From Panopea generosa (Eukaryota; Mollusca; Bivalvia; Adapedonta; Hiatellidae): a stretch of 64,000 nt of DNA. Position numbers and translations under genes: made by a program. The notes below the pieces were generated by a model. That model saw nothing but the letters and a program-made list of their open reading frames with translations, searched no databases and was not told where the DNA came from. Shown here in pieces: positions 24,476-36,984 of the stretch (position 1 is the first letter of the stretch; every line of letters begins with the position of its first letter). The stretch lies in assembly GCA_029582155.1 (NCBI GenBank), contig CM055911.1, positions 20,880,514-20,944,513 of the forward strand. The letters run 5' to 3'.

Positions 24476-25620
24476 CTGTTTTTGTCACACTAAGGGTTTT
24501 TGTTTCATTAATGGTTTTGTTACACTAAAGGTTTTTGTTACACTAAGTTTTTTTTGCTACACTAAGGGTTCTTGTTACACTAAAGTTTTTGTTACAATAA
24601 CGATTTTTGTTAAACTAGAGGTTTTGTTACACTAAGGATTTTTGTTATTCCAAGCGTTTTATTACACTAAGGGTATATGTTACACTGTTGTTTGTTAATT
24701 ACACTAATGTTTCTTTGTAAGACTAAGTGTTTTTTGTTATATCAAGCGTTTTTGTTACACTGAGGGTTTGTTACACTTAGGGTTTTTGTTACACTAAGTG
24801 TTTTTGTTACACTAAGCGTTTTTGTTACACTGAGTGTTTGTGTTACACTATTGTTTTTTGTTACACTAAGGTTTTTTCTTAAATTAAGGATTTTTGTTAC
24901 ACTGAGGGTTTTTGTTACAATAAGGGTTTTTTGTTACACTTAGTGTTTTGATACACTTAGTTTTTTGTTACACTATGAGGTTTTGTTACACTGATGGTTT
25001 TTGTTACACTAAGGTTTTTTGTTACACTAAGGGGTTTTGTTACACTGATGGTTTTTTGTAACACTAAGGGTTTTAATTACATTAAGGGTTCTTGTTACAC
25101 TAAGGGTTTTTGTTACATTTAGGGTTCTTGTTACACTAAGGGTTTTGTTACATTTAGGGTTTTAGTTGCACTGACGGTTTTTATTGCAATAAGGGTTAAA
25201 GTTACATTAAGGGTTCTTGTTACATTAAGGGCTTTGTTACTTTAAGGTTTTACGTTACATTAAGTGTTCTTGATACACTGAGGGTTTTGTGACACTAAGG
25301 GTTTTTGTTACACTGATTGTTTATGTTACACAAAGGGTTTTAGTTACATTAATGGTTTTTGTTACACTTAGAGTTTTGTTAACATAAGTGATTTTGTTAC
25401 ATTGATATTTTTGTTACACTTAGGATTCTTGTTACACTAAGGGTTTTGTTACACTGAGAGATTTTGTAACATTAAGGGTTCTTATTACACTAAGGGTTTT
25501 TGTTACATAAAGGGTTCTTGTTTCACTAATGGTTTTAGTTACATTAAGGGTTCCAGTTACACTAAAGGTTTTAGTTACATTACGGTTTCTTGTTACACTA
25601 AAGGTTTTTGTTACACAAGA
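24476..25620. repeat. 18-20-bp minisatellite, consensus GTTACACTAAGGGTTTTT
   Basis: Roughly 58 tandem units over 1.1 kb. The GTTACACTAAG core is well kept. The T-run varies in length (so the period drifts), and GGG, GTG and CGT variants are scattered. No coding frame persists across it. Some units contain TTTAGGGTTT, but this is not telomeric repeat. Confidence 0.95.
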
Positions 25621-26524
25621 TTGTGACTGATCATCAAAGCTAGGCTATCTCTACTGGTAAGCACTTTGATTTGGTCTGCATGCCAGTGTGGTTTAGTTGT
25701 ATTAAGAGAGTAAGCCTGTGAAATGCCTCCCTTAAAGTCATAATTTTTGCAGAACATTTTTATTGTTTACATAAAAAAAAAAATTAGTTATTTCAATACT
25801 ATCGTATTCAAGTTAAAACAAAAAGACTTTTCGATTATCTTTTTATATCTAAATATTTCTATATGCATACTACTTGGCTGAACACTAAAACATTCTCTTT
25901 AACTCCTATATTTCACAAATTGGAACAACAAAGGATTGTGGCATAGGTCAAATGAACACTTCGTTTATTACATGCTTGTCATGTTTTTTAACAAAATATT
26001 AAAACAAGTGCAATAGATGATAACATGTCAAGTCTATTAAAAATGATATTATTATAAGTATGGTTTTACATAAATGTTATTAGACTATCACAAAGAAAAA
26101 AACCCATTAAATTATGCATCTCAGTATTGAATTTTATCTTGACACCTTTGTCGGGATGCTTTTCAAGCTTGGATTGATGGTTTTTTGTTTATTTTTGTTA
26201 TGAAGGTCAACAATAAGAAAGCACCCGACGTGATGCTGTGATATATGTTGGTCGCTCTCACCAGGTGCGCTAGATTTAAATCAACTCCTGACCCGAGGTC
26301 CTTTCATAAAAAAAGATTACTAGTGCTTGTTCTGAACAGGTTAAAGGACTGAATTATTGCAATTCACAAAAGCTCAGGATCCACTTACTCAAGGCACTGT
26401 AAGCTTTACGTTACGTTAAGATGAAGTTTCTATTAATGAAATTTTGAAATGTAATATAATATGCTATTTTAGTCTTTTGAATTATCATGCCGCAGACACA
26501 AGGTATGATACCCCACCCAGTCAC

Positions 26525-26690
26525 ATTATACAGACACCGGTTGAACCAGACCTACATCTTTCCTTTGAATGCAAAGCAATGAAGCTTCTAGTACCATTGT
26601 TTCAAGTCTTTGGTATGAACCGGCTGGGGATCGAACACACGACCTTCTGCATGCTAGGCGGACGCTCTAGCCTTAGAACAACGCTGTGGT
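26525..26690 (-). mobile_element. tRNA-derived SINE, Ala-like head
   Basis: The minus strand reads GTTGTTCTAAGGCTAGAGCG, then GCCTAGCATGCAGAAGGTCG and TGTGTTCGATCCCCAGCCGG. The A- and B-box spacing is good and the head is followed by a short body. It is the clearest single tRNA-like head in the window, but its acceptor arm does not close. Confidence 0.65.
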
Positions 26691-27321
26691 TTACAGCATT
26701 TAAAAGTGCATATTTTCTGAAGATCAAATCTTAATTTAGATAGGCCATGCAAGTTGAGACATCTATCTTAAAATTGTATACGTTAATTGCAAATAGTGTT
26801 GCATAAAAGCACACCACCGATATCACCACAATCACTATATCTTCTTTTAAAACGCTGACGTTTCTTTCAGTAAATTGTCGTATGGTAAATATACATTTTT
26901 TTGCATGTTTTTATTAATATAATCGACCTACCATTAATAACATAGCATATTCAGTCCTTTTTTTAAATTGGTTGTACATTTTCGTATCTCATTACTCAAT
27001 GTACAATTACGTCTGCAAAGATACTATTGTATAAAATGTAAGCGCTGTCGAAGAAGGTGTTTCGTTACTAACTTACACAACGCTTAAATTAACAGATGTA
27101 TCACAACAAATTTTAAGTTAACTCATATATTAACATAAATTATTAAAAAATTAGAACGTTGCTATTTTTGTTAATTGCCAATAAACGTGACAGTAATAAT
27201 TAACGTTTGGAGATCATGATCAAGTTAATACCTGTATAATTCCTGTATAATGCAGTTTAAACTTGTCATAAATATGACTTTAAAATATGTTTCGGTCAGC
27301 ATTATGTTTATATTAGTCAAA

Positions 27322-27453
27322 ACATTCATATAATTATGCAGATCAGAATGGCATTCATCCAATCAGAACGACCCATCCATATAGGAGACATTCATATAAA
27401 TATGCAGATCATAATGGCATTCATCCAATCAGAACGACCCATCCATATAGGAA
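27322..27453. repeat. 66-bp direct tandem duplication
   Basis: Two adjacent 66-base copies starting ACATTCATATAA and sharing GGCATTCATCCAATCAGAAC. They differ at only a few positions. Confidence 0.9.
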
Positions 27454-28047
27454 TCATTCCTACTGAACGGATAGCAGAAACGCATATTGATATTTTCTAT
27501 TGAACTAGCATATTGATTTAAATAAACGTTAAGTTTATGCGTTCGTTGTTATGTTGTATCAACAATGCATGTTTTGTGTTTTTCGTTTGCATGAAAGCGT
27601 TCGTCTCTTATATTTGTAGCCATTCTTTTCATATTGATGTAATGTCTATTTATATGTTGAAAAAAATCAGTTATATATATACTAGTTTATGCACGCTTTG
27701 TTTATGGATAAAACAAAATTAGATAAGGCTTACTATAAAAATCACTGCGTGAGAGTAGACAGGGTTAATATAGGTACACAATGATCATGTTCTGGAGTGG
27801 AGTCTGTGCATAGTTTACTTTTCATTGCTTTTGTAGGATCGATTCCATTTTAGTCTAATTAAGTTTAAAATAAATTAGTTAAAGAAACTAAAGAAAAGGC
27901 ATCTTTGCGTTTTTCAAACACAGCCCAAAAGGTATAGGTATATCCTTATTTCACAGATGGTGGCTATATATAATGTATTATTTTACAGCAATACGGATAT
28001 AAGTACTGTGAAAGAAGTTGAAGTAAATCCACCTAAAATTTAAATAT

Positions 28048-28322
28048 AGATATGGAGATAATTATTTGTGAATAACCAAGACATACGGCGAGTGCGCCTA
28101 GCTACAATGCAAACCATAGATACAATATCAAGGCCTCTGCCAAACCAATATATTTGGTGTCGACCATGACTTATATACTATGGAATTACATGCAACTAAT
28201 CTGGACAGGGTGGACAAATTTACATACATGAAGTGATAGCTTTATATGAGTAGGATCCAGTTAAGGATTCATAACTACTCACATGCTATATAAAGGACAG
28301 ATTTATAAACCCGTTGGATCAT
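28048..28322 (+). repeat. Dispersed repeat with internal TATA-like box, copy 2
   Basis: Shares with 3108-3365 the blocks ATATGGAGATAA, GAGTGCGCCTAGCTACAATG, GAAGTGATAGCTTTAT and CTCACATGCTATATAAAGGA. It ends CCCGTTGGATCAT and runs straight into an (AT)n(GT)n microsatellite. Confidence 0.75.
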
Positions 28323-28341
28323 ATATATATATATATATATA

Positions 28342-28386
<45 letters not shown>
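28319..28386. repeat. Compound (AT)n(GT)n microsatellite
   Basis: About 24 bases of AT, the spacer AGTA, then about 36 bases of TG repeats. It lies at the end of the dispersed repeat and could be its tail. Confidence 0.95.
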
Positions 28387-28387
<1 letters not shown>

Positions 28388-29604
28388 AAATGTGTAGATA
28401 CCTATGTCTAATCTATTAGTAACTTTGTTATAGGTATGAACATTAACTACAAGGCCAGTGAGAGAGTATCAGTTGTTCTAAATGCAGTACAATTTAAACA
28501 GAGCATCCTATGACATGACATCTACAACTCAGACTTAATCCAAACCATGTGGATATTTTCAGCATAAAATGAAAACAATGGTAAGAATGTGATTCAAATT
28601 AAGGAAATCTAGGTTTTTGGTAATAAAGAGGACCCGTCTTACAAAAATAAGAAAATGTATAAAACACAGGCGATGTAGTATACAAAGAAATATCTGCCAT
28701 CAAAGCAGCACGTGTCATTTACCATAGAGAATAATTGAAATATGTACAATGCATATAAAGACAAGAAGTGACAATTGAGTTCACTGTCTTAAAATGGTCA
28801 GTAGCAATAAATGGGGATTTTAGAAATAGTTAACAGGTGTATTCAATCTCGCTCTTTCCCTATTTTCACATCATCAAATAAGGATGCGTCTTTTGTAAAT
28901 AATCAAAATAAGAGTCAATATGCTAGTTTAATAGGGTTTAGTTTTTTATAACAAATGTACGAATGGTTGTGTGTCCACCAAATTCAATGTTGACATCGCA
29001 TGATTACGCAAACAAACCAAACTAGACAATTAGTGTTTTTTATATAAAATGTATGCTCCGCGCAGCGGCTAGTTAGGCCTTAACATAGTTTGGTGTTGAG
29101 AGTTCAGTGAGCAGATCAGCTGCTGGATCTAGACTGTATTTCTGTAATTTAATCCGCAAGGCATGAACGAAAATGCATGCAACGTAGTCTAAATGCCCAA
29201 GCACGTAATTTATGATAACGAAAGACGTGTTTTAAAAGCGATTTAGTAATACGTTCATCTACCAGACACAATAAGTGAACAAATTTCAAATGTAACTCGG
29301 AGCACATTTACATCCAATTTACGATAATTAACAATATGATAACTAACGAGTTACTACAACGTAGGTAAATTCTTATTTTCAACTGGAAAATTATGATTGG
29401 ACCCTTTATATTCCGGTTTGGAATACAAAGTGAACAATATTAGGAAAGCTGAATTTGAATACCAACGGGAAATTCCGGATCTTATCAAATTCACGATTGA
29501 GTTAATAAACAACGTTACTTAATTTAATGATTGACAATAAAAAGAAGCCAAATCATTTAAGACCATAATTTATAATCAGAAGAAAGTAAATAGTATAGTA
29601 CAAT

Positions 29605-29830
29605 GTGTGTATACATGTATCCGTGAGTGTGTGCGTGCGTACAGCGTACGCTTTCATGTGTGTGCATACCTGTGTAGTAATGCTGAAATCATGCCATCGC
29701 GTAGCAGAAGCAGCAGCCATAACGCAATCATGCGTGCGTGTGCATGCGGGCAATATGCGTACAGTATGCGTAACAATAACATTACCAGTACCAGTACTGG
29801 AAGTTGTTGTAATAATAGTAAGTTCAAACA
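29605..29830. repeat. Alternating purine-pyrimidine low-complexity stretch
   Basis: Rich in TGTGTG, TGCGTGCG and GCATGC. Frames are open on both strands because stop codons are depleted by composition, so I do not call a gene. It is followed by AAGAGCACCGCAAGCGGGTG, the start of a common bivalve-type repeat. Confidence 0.5.
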
Positions 29831-30239
29831 AGAGCACCGCAAGCGGGTGTAGACGCTCGTCTTTTTTCCAAATATATTATGTAGGTCAAAGTCAGTGACG
29901 TCATTTTTTTAAAACTTGATGGTGATTAGTTTAAAAAATCAATACTATTACTGAAAAAACAGAACAGATTTAAACAATTCATAAACAAATAAAGTTGTCG
30001 AAGAACAACTTTAATTCGACTATTCTAGCCTTGTCGCAGATATTTGCGCGCACAAAATGACCTATTTATGTGTTGACGTGCCGTAAAACACCATTCATTC
30101 ATTCATTCATTCATTCATTCCATCAGATATATCTGTATGAATGAAACCATCTTTCATATTAGCAAAACAGTAGATACATGTATGTGCAAGTAGGACTATG
30201 AGGGCAGAATATATGTGGATGTGGAGGTATGTGCCAAAC

Positions 30240-30660
30240 TTTAATAAACAGGAATGTTTAGTTTAATAAAATAAAAAAGCTTTGGAGGGAGAGGGTGTCT
30301 TGGGGTTAGTAACAAAGTTGAAAAGGGACAGTGTATCTACTTCAATACAGAACAATATTTTAAGAAAACAATTGGAGGGGGTGGGGGTCTTGGGGTTAGT
30401 AACAAGGTTGAAATGGGCGTTGATGGGGGGGGGGGGGGGGGGGGTTGAACAACGTTGAAATGGGGCAGAGTATTTGATTTAATACAAAACAAAATTAAAG
30501 AATGAAATAATAAAAAAATGGGCGGGGATGGGGTGGGGTGGGGGATAAGGGTGAGGGTCTTTGGGTTGAAACAAAGTTGAAATTGGGCAAAGTATTTGAT
30601 TTAATACAAAAAAATTAAACAAAAAAATATGGGCAGCAGGAGAGGTGTTCTGGTTGGGCT
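30240..30660. repeat. G-rich tandem repeats of about 100-120 bp
   Basis: Four or so units share GGGGTCTTGGGGTTAGTAAC or a variant, AAAGTTGAAATGGGGCAGAG and TATTTGATTTAATACAAAAC. They include a pure G run of about 19 (30426-30444) and several GGGG tracts. G-quadruplex formation is plausible on the plus strand. Confidence 0.8.
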
Positions 30661-30665
30661 CTGGC

Positions 30666-31180
30666 AGAAAAGTCCATTAAATAGGTCAAGGTCAGTGATG
30701 TAACTTTTTTTTTAGTTTATGGTGATCAGCTTACAGAATTAATAGTTTTACTGAAAAATAAAATTGAGTTTTCCAAAGTATGGAAGTTTATGTAAGGTAG
30801 CTATATACATTATTTCTACAACATAATATAAATGTGTTTATGAAGTTTAGTCACCAAAACATGAGAAGTTTGTTCAGAAACAGAGAAAATGCTGAGCTAA
30901 ACATAAAACTTTAACCAAACCCGAGCTAAACAAAAAACTTTAACCTTCGAATATTTTAGAGCCCAAAGTATATAAATTTAGGTAAGTTAGCTTTAGCTAT
31001 ACAAATTGTTTGTATAACATAATATGAATGTTTTTATGAAGTTTAGTCACCGTAACATGAGTTGTTTGTTCAGAAACAGAGAAAAAGCTGAGCTAAACAT
31101 GAAACTTTAACCAGCGGACGACGACAACGCCGACGACGCCAGGGTCATGATAATAGCTCTTCGTTTTATTCAAGAATACG
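30666..31180 (+). repeat. Dispersed repeat (AGTCCATTAAATAGG family), copies 2 and 3, with CGACGACGCC end
   Basis: Two partial tandem copies share GAAGTTTAGTCACC, GTTCAGAAACAGAGAAA and GCTGAGCTAAACAT. They end in GGACGACGACAACGCCGACG and AGCTCTTCGTTTTATTC, a terminal block that I associate with bivalve genomes from general knowledge. Similar to 9215-9475. Confidence 0.7.
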
Positions 31181-31235
31181 AGCTTAAATTTGTAACAGCA
31201 GTATTGTTAGGCAAAACAGAATCAGTAGTATTAGA

Positions 31236-31404
31236 AATATCATTATCAATTGTAGTAGTGGTAGAAGTAGTAGAAGTAGTAGTAGCAGTAGTAGTAGTAG
31301 CGGTGGTGGTTGTGGTTGTGGTAGAAGAAGTAAGAGTAGTATTGATGGTGGTGGTGGTTGTGGAAGTAATAGTAGTAGTGATGGTGGGGGTGGTTGTGGT
31401 AGTA

Positions 31405-31443
<39 letters not shown>

Positions 31444-31610
31444 AGAGTAGCAGTAGTAATAGTTGTAGTTGTTGTATAGGTAGTAGTACTAGTAGTAGTA
31501 TTAGTAGTATTAGTAGTAAAAGTGTTAGTAGTATTAGTAGTTACTGTAGTAATAATAGTAGTAAATGAGGTAGTAGTAGTGGAAGTAGTTGTACCTGTAG
31601 TAGTAGCAGT
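31236..31610. repeat. (TAG/GTA)n triplet array with GTG variants
   Basis: Units of GTA, GTG and GAA over about 370 bases. A poly-Val-like plus-strand frame across it is an artefact of the triplet period. Confidence 0.9.
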
Positions 31611-32578
31611 AAAAATCCTTTAAATCCTTTAATAAATTATATCGATCATTTAAAGTAATCGTCACGACTAAACTGTTTTTACTTTTACAGTCATCGTTTA
31701 CAAAAGTGTTCACCGAACCACTAAGAATGTCTCTCATCTGTAGTTCATATAATTATGTAACTTAAATGTTTTTTATGCATCCTGTTATCAACATATGCCG
31801 CACACTGGAGAATAAATGGTGCACTTTTGCAGCAGGATCTAATTAACACTGAGTGTATGTTTCAGCATAACACGAGAAACTACCACATGGGGTTACTTTA
31901 TTTTACGGGCCGTTGGTTATCGTTACCTTATAGGAAGTGTCCGGTAGCAGGTAAAAGTTGGTTTGCACTCGCTATAGTCATAGTATGATTAAAATAATAG
32001 TTGTATAAAACAATGTTAACATTTATTTGTTCAAATATTGCGAGATACAAAATACAATAGAAGATCCTATCTACGCGGTCTGACAGGATTAATTTCCAGA
32101 TTATATCAGCAGCATAATACAATTGTATATGAAGAATAGGAACTTAATATTCCAAAGACAGCGTGACATTAGTTGTGTCAAAGTCCCGTTCCGTGATGTT
32201 CGACACTTGAAGCACCGTGTTTGCTGCGCCAAACGTACAGAATGCCCAACTTACAGAATACCCTGTCCAGCATCTTTAGGAATAATACATTTAAAAGCTT
32301 GTTAAAATCTGAATTCGTTATACTGAACTATCTAAACTGAACAAGCGTGTTTTCTTATAAGCATGTATATCGTAACTGACCTTCATTTTATTCAGATACG
32401 CAGTAGCGTCATAAGTGAAATTAGTATTGTATTATTTTACATGTTAATTTTGCATTTTTTTCTTATGATAGTTAAATCGTATAAGCATTATTTTGCCTCA
32501 TGTCAGAAAATGTATATTTAATCGTTTATATGAGATTGCATGCATATTTTATTTTGTTAAGCCTTCTCCTGATCCTAT

Positions 32579-32596
32579 ATATATATATATATATAT
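32579..32596. repeat. (AT)n microsatellite
   Basis: A short pure AT run of about 18 bases. Confidence 0.9.
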
Positions 32597-32702
32597 TTAT
32601 ATACATTAATGCTATATTAATTTGGTAAACTAATAAAAATAATAATAACAATAATTATACTAATAATAATTGTGTTTGTTCTACAATTCTAACAACATGA
32701 GT

Positions 32703-33215
32703 CAAATAAAATGTACTTATATATTTAAATTACACTCAGGGACTTTGGAAACGTTCCTCTTACATACAGGTATGTGTTTGAATACAGAAAATGTAATCCG
32801 TTTTCAAAGAAAGTTTATATACGTGCCGTCGCTGTCTTCTTCCGTCAAAATTTCATGACAGCGACTTGAATGACTTGAATTTTTGATGCATTTTTGTCAA
32901 TTTTTCTAAGCTACCCCCAAAAGTGGAAATTCACAGGCGTCAATAAGGAGAATATGTATCCAGGCGAACGGTTCATATAGTCGTTATCGACGCCTGCGAT
33001 TTTTTTTACATTTTGGAGTAGCCTCGAAAAATTGAAAGAAATGTATAAAAAATTCAAGCCTCAGTCAACGAATTGTAACAGTAGGAGACCAATATGGCGT
33101 TCTTAATATATATAAATTTTCTTTAAAATCGGATAACATTTTCACACTAAAATTACCTCTATGTAATTGGAGCCTTTTCAAAGTCCCTGAGCGTATTAAC
33201 ATTAAATTGTGCACA
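32703..33215. mobile_element. Foldback (imperfect palindrome) element of about 510 bp
   Basis: The left outer arm (CTCAGGGACTTTGGAAACG ... TTTTCAAAGAAAGTTTATAT) is the inverse of the right arm (ATATAAATTTTCTTTAAAAT ... TTTTCAAAGTCCCTGAGCGT). Inner arms also pair: AATTTTTCTAAGCTACCCCC and ACAGGCGTC on the left with GACGCCTGCGA and GGAGTAGCCTCGAAAAATT on the right. The centre is near 32960. No coding frame. This is the structure of a foldback or hairpin MITE. Confidence 0.8.
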
Positions 33216-33544
33216 ACAGAGGCTAAATACATTGTAGAGAGCCACAAATATTCACCTAGCACTCCGTAAAGTCATAAATCTGAATGATGCAAAAATAAAA
33301 AAAAATAAAATATTCAGGAATGCAATTAAGTCATTTGATTTCGGTTATATGTATTTTAAGTAGATCGTGCTAACTATGATTAAATTTAATAAAAAATGTT
33401 CGGTAAACCCGACTCCACAAAATAGGCACCGAAGTGTCATGATAAATTACCGCGTGCGTAATGAGGGCATCTATGTTGTGGTTTGATGTTGTTTTCTGAA
33501 ATAACTATGCAGTTTGTATCAGTAACGCATTTTTAAAACTACCG

Positions 33545-33705
33545 CTGATTCAAGTGGGGAAATTATTAGTTACTTGCGAAGAATGTTGGGGGATGTTCGA
33601 GTACTGGTTAACCTTTCTGAATCCCAGGAAACATTGTTTAGGTTAACTGATTGTCTGTTAGCCCTCGATGGGATATAAATGACACTTAATATTCAATCAC
33701 TCGAT
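33545..33705 (+). mobile_element. SINE fragment, family B (body and tail)
   Basis: TGATTCAAGTGGGGAAATTA, GTCTGTTAGCCCTCGATGGG and the ATTCAATCACTCGATCAA tail match the 35197-35515 copy in the opposite orientation. The tRNA-like head is missing. Confidence 0.65.
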
Positions 33706-33743
33706 CAACATCTTTAAACGATCCATCATGCTTATCTTAATTT

Positions 33744-33982
33744 AGGGTCCTCCGTGACCGAGTGGTCTAAGGCACCGTCTCAAGATCACTTACCTCTCAC
33801 CGCTAAGGTCTTGGTTTGAGTCCTGCGCGCTCCAAAAAAACTTTATGTGAGAAAGTGTCCAGTTACTCGCGAAGGACGGCGGTTCTACTCAATCTGAGGT
33901 CTTCCAACACCAGTAATACTGGATATGCCATATATAACCTGAAATGTGTTGAAAATGGCGTTAAACCCCATTCATTTTTTTT
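33744..33982 (+). mobile_element. tRNA-derived SINE, family A (near full length)
   Basis: The head reads GGGTCCTCCGTGACCGAGTG, then TCTTGGTTTGAGTCCTGCGC. The body has GTCCAGTTACTCGCGAAGGA and GTCTTCCAACACCAGTAATA, and the tail is TGAAAATGGCGTTAAACCCC. The head resembles a class II (Leu/Ser-type) tRNA, with an extended region between the boxes. Confidence 0.88.
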
Positions 33983-35196
33983 GTATCTTAATTCAAATAA
34001 GCAGTAAGTTGAAAGCATACATTTAGCTATTTTATGAGACCTTAACATACTTGTATTACAGTATAATTATAATTAGCATATCGTATACCACTAATGTGCA
34101 CGGAGACGGGTATATAAATCTTTTCTTTGCGTTTGATCACTGCCTCCATTGCCTACTGAATGTTTTATAAATGTACATTTGAAATGTAAATTACGTTTAT
34201 ACAATACGTTATCATCAAAATGATAGTATGTGATGTAAACCAGGATAATCATTAAAGGTCAACATTTACACAGTCATTTAATAATCTTTGCTGAAAGTGA
34301 ATACCACTAAACTTGTAGAAAATATAATATGATATTTAATTAAAATATATAACTAATTTCATAATTTAATTTATCAGCATAATATTGATACTGTGATACT
34401 GCCATGTAGTTGTATGTTTACTACATCCGTAAGAGTTGTTTGTTTATTCTCTGCTTCTCTAAATTAATATAAAAGTAATGCATGTCTATTTCTTGATGTT
34501 TTTTATTATGTATGTCAATAAGTGTTTGTATTGTGTCCGGTGGGGATTCTACCTTTTTATTACGACTATAGATATGTGAAACATAATTTTCCAGCTGTAA
34601 TTAAAATCAATCTAGAAAGGCATTGCTATATTGGCACTTTGCAATAGAAACAGACGTGAACTGATAACTTACTACAGGGTTAATGATAGTTTTGTTTGTG
34701 TTATGATTAAATGTTATTTTCCAACACAATTATACATTTTATACCAACAATAAGACAATTTCTCATGCTTATATTATTTTAAATGGTTTTACTTATCAAA
34801 TGGTACATGAACGTAATGCAAATACACAAACCTATTTAAAAGCAAAATAACAGAAACATCTCATTTTTAATTGGTACACCGTATATCGTAATGTTGCATT
34901 GAGTTTGGTATACCAACCGTCTTGGCGATTTGATTAATGGTTGCATATTAAGCTGCACTGATCATAAATGATTATTTGGAATGCAAATGAGGCATATTTA
35001 TCAGACTGACAATGCGTAAGGTTAAACATGGGTTCAGCCTTCACATAACAATTCGGCTAACTTTGCTGAAATTGTATAACACTTAAATTGTAAAAAAGGG
35101 CGTATGTAAAAGGATTTGATTAATTGAAATATACAACTAATTTATCAAATACGTGAATGTTAGATGTAGTTCACGTGCTTTCTAATCAATATACTA

Positions 35197-35515
35197 ACAT
35201 GATTGATTGATTGATTTAACGAATATTTAGCGTCATATTATGCCATCCAGTGCTAACAGACTGATCTTTTTGATCAGTTGACCCGCCATTCTTTCCTTGG
35301 ACCCTGATTAGGTTAATCTGTACTTGAGCACACCTCATCTCTACAAGTAACTGATAACTTTCTCACTTGAATCAAATGAGAGACGAATGATAATGAGACA
35401 CAATGTCGTATATGAATCAACACGGAGGCTGTTGCCGGGCGGGAATTTGAACTCACGACCCCTCGGATTGATAGTCAGGGGCCATGCCGGCTGAACTAAT
35501 CGGACCTAGCGTATA
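35197..35515 (-). mobile_element. tRNA-derived SINE, family B (full length, reference copy)
   Basis: The minus-strand head is GGTCCGATTAGTTCAGCCGG with B box GGTCGTGAGTTCAAATTCC. The body contains ATACGACATTGTGTCTCATT and GTTATCAGTTACTTGTAGAG. The tail is (ATCA)n-like at 35197-35215. About 320 bp in all. Confidence 0.85.
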
Positions 35516-36585
35516 TATACCACATGTAACAAAAGCGACATAATGAGCAGAAGATATCATTATAAAACTCTGCAGCTCTGAATATATAAATGTTCTTATT
35601 GCATGCTCATTTCATGATGCAGTTTTTTATATTGATATCTATTTAAAAGAACCAACTTTAAAATTATCATAAACTGTTACAAACATCAGCTACATGCTAA
35701 TTTTACTTTCGTGTTTTTAAGATATGACTGTTTATCAAAATAAAATGTGTTATTACCTTGTTATAATTGTTAATTTTAATTTGATGTTGTGTTTCATATG
35801 AAGAACACTCGAGGTGAATAATAAAACTCATAGAATATCATTATAAAACTCTGCATTTCTGCGGCGTCTCGCTCATTACAGGTTTTCATCACAACATTGA
35901 CTCGAGCAATATAAATCCATATTGTACAGTAAACTGTATAATAACCTTATAATAACAGATATATCACGTTATATAAGTTGTGCAGGTGTATTTTAGTATA
36001 TGTATATATTAAAATGTCTTGTATTTCAGTGTGTATTTATGTATACCCGTGAATTTGAATTATTTTAACATAACTATAATCTGCATTCAAAACGCAGTTC
36101 ACGTTATGGTACATTGACACTATGTCAAGACAAGTTTTGTGTTGATTTAATTGTTGATAGTGTTTTTTTTATTTATAACAGAGATCGTGCAGGTTATAAA
36201 CCGGCTTTAAATTTCAAACCCTAAAATAATTGCTTTTGATATAATTTGCACATTAATGCAATCCTTTTTTCATTACTCCTGCTGAATATATTTGCATGAA
36301 AAAATAATTAAATAAAAATATGCGATAACCTTTTACTGACATCGAATTAAATTAACATATTTTTATGTTATATGGCAATGTTTTTAAAATTAATATAAAA
36401 TTGTGATTTAAGAGGAACCTAAAATTCTGCTGTATTCATGCCGATAAATATAATCGTTTCAGTTTGGAACAAGAAATATCTATGGTAAATAGTTCAATAC
36501 TTTCATATATATGTCACAATAAAATGTTTTGTTTTTTGTTTGTTTGTTTCTTTTTTGTTGTTTTTTTATTTGTTATTTTGGGTGT

Positions 36586-36603
36586 GGGGGGGGGGGGGGG
36601 GGG
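36586..36603. repeat. Poly-G run
   Basis: About 18 consecutive G next to the tail of a family A SINE. With the run near 30430 it is one of two long G homopolymers in an otherwise AT-rich window. Confidence 0.85.
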
Positions 36604-36604
36604 T

Positions 36605-36823
36605 GAATTGATTTTAACGCCATTTTCAGCCAATTTTAGGTTATATATGGCATATCCAATTGCATCGGTGGAGGAAGACCTAAGAATGAATCTGAGTAGG
36701 ACTACCGCTATTCCGCAAGTAACTGGACAACTTTCTCACATTCTGTTTTGAAGCGAGCGGGACTCGAACCTACGACCTTAGCAGTGGAAGGTAAGTAATA
36801 TTGAGATGGCGCTTAAGACCAAT
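36605..36823 (-). mobile_element. tRNA-derived SINE, family A
   Basis: Reversed tail (TTTTAACGCCATTTTCAGCC), body (TTCCGCAAGTAACTGGACAA) and tRNA-like end (GGGACTCGAACCTACGACCT) are all present. The outermost head is cut off. Confidence 0.8.
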
Positions 36824-36984
36824 GTGAAACTTTTGTTTTTCATTGGTACGATTCTGGGTCATCAAATGTAACGGACATATTTTATTTCATGTGATGTCAT
36901 TGGCATGTATGCTTATAACGTTCTATAAAAATATCAACTAATCTTTTAAAGCTATCTAAAAATTCAATACCGGGTCTATGAATG

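Noticed and set aside
24476-25620. Telomere-like TTTAGGG strings
   Set aside because: They appear only as variants of the GTTACACTAAGGGTTTTT unit, and there is no run of pure telomeric repeat.
29553-29898. Open frames on both strands of the TGTG/GCGT-rich stretch
   Set aside because: Overlapping long frames on both strands in low-complexity DNA reflect stop-codon depletion, not coding.
31147-31479. Poly-Val-like frame
   Set aside because: Product of the GTA/GTG triplet array. The same applies to the Thr-rich frame at 36956-37351 and the poly-Leu and poly-Ser frames at 57281-57917.
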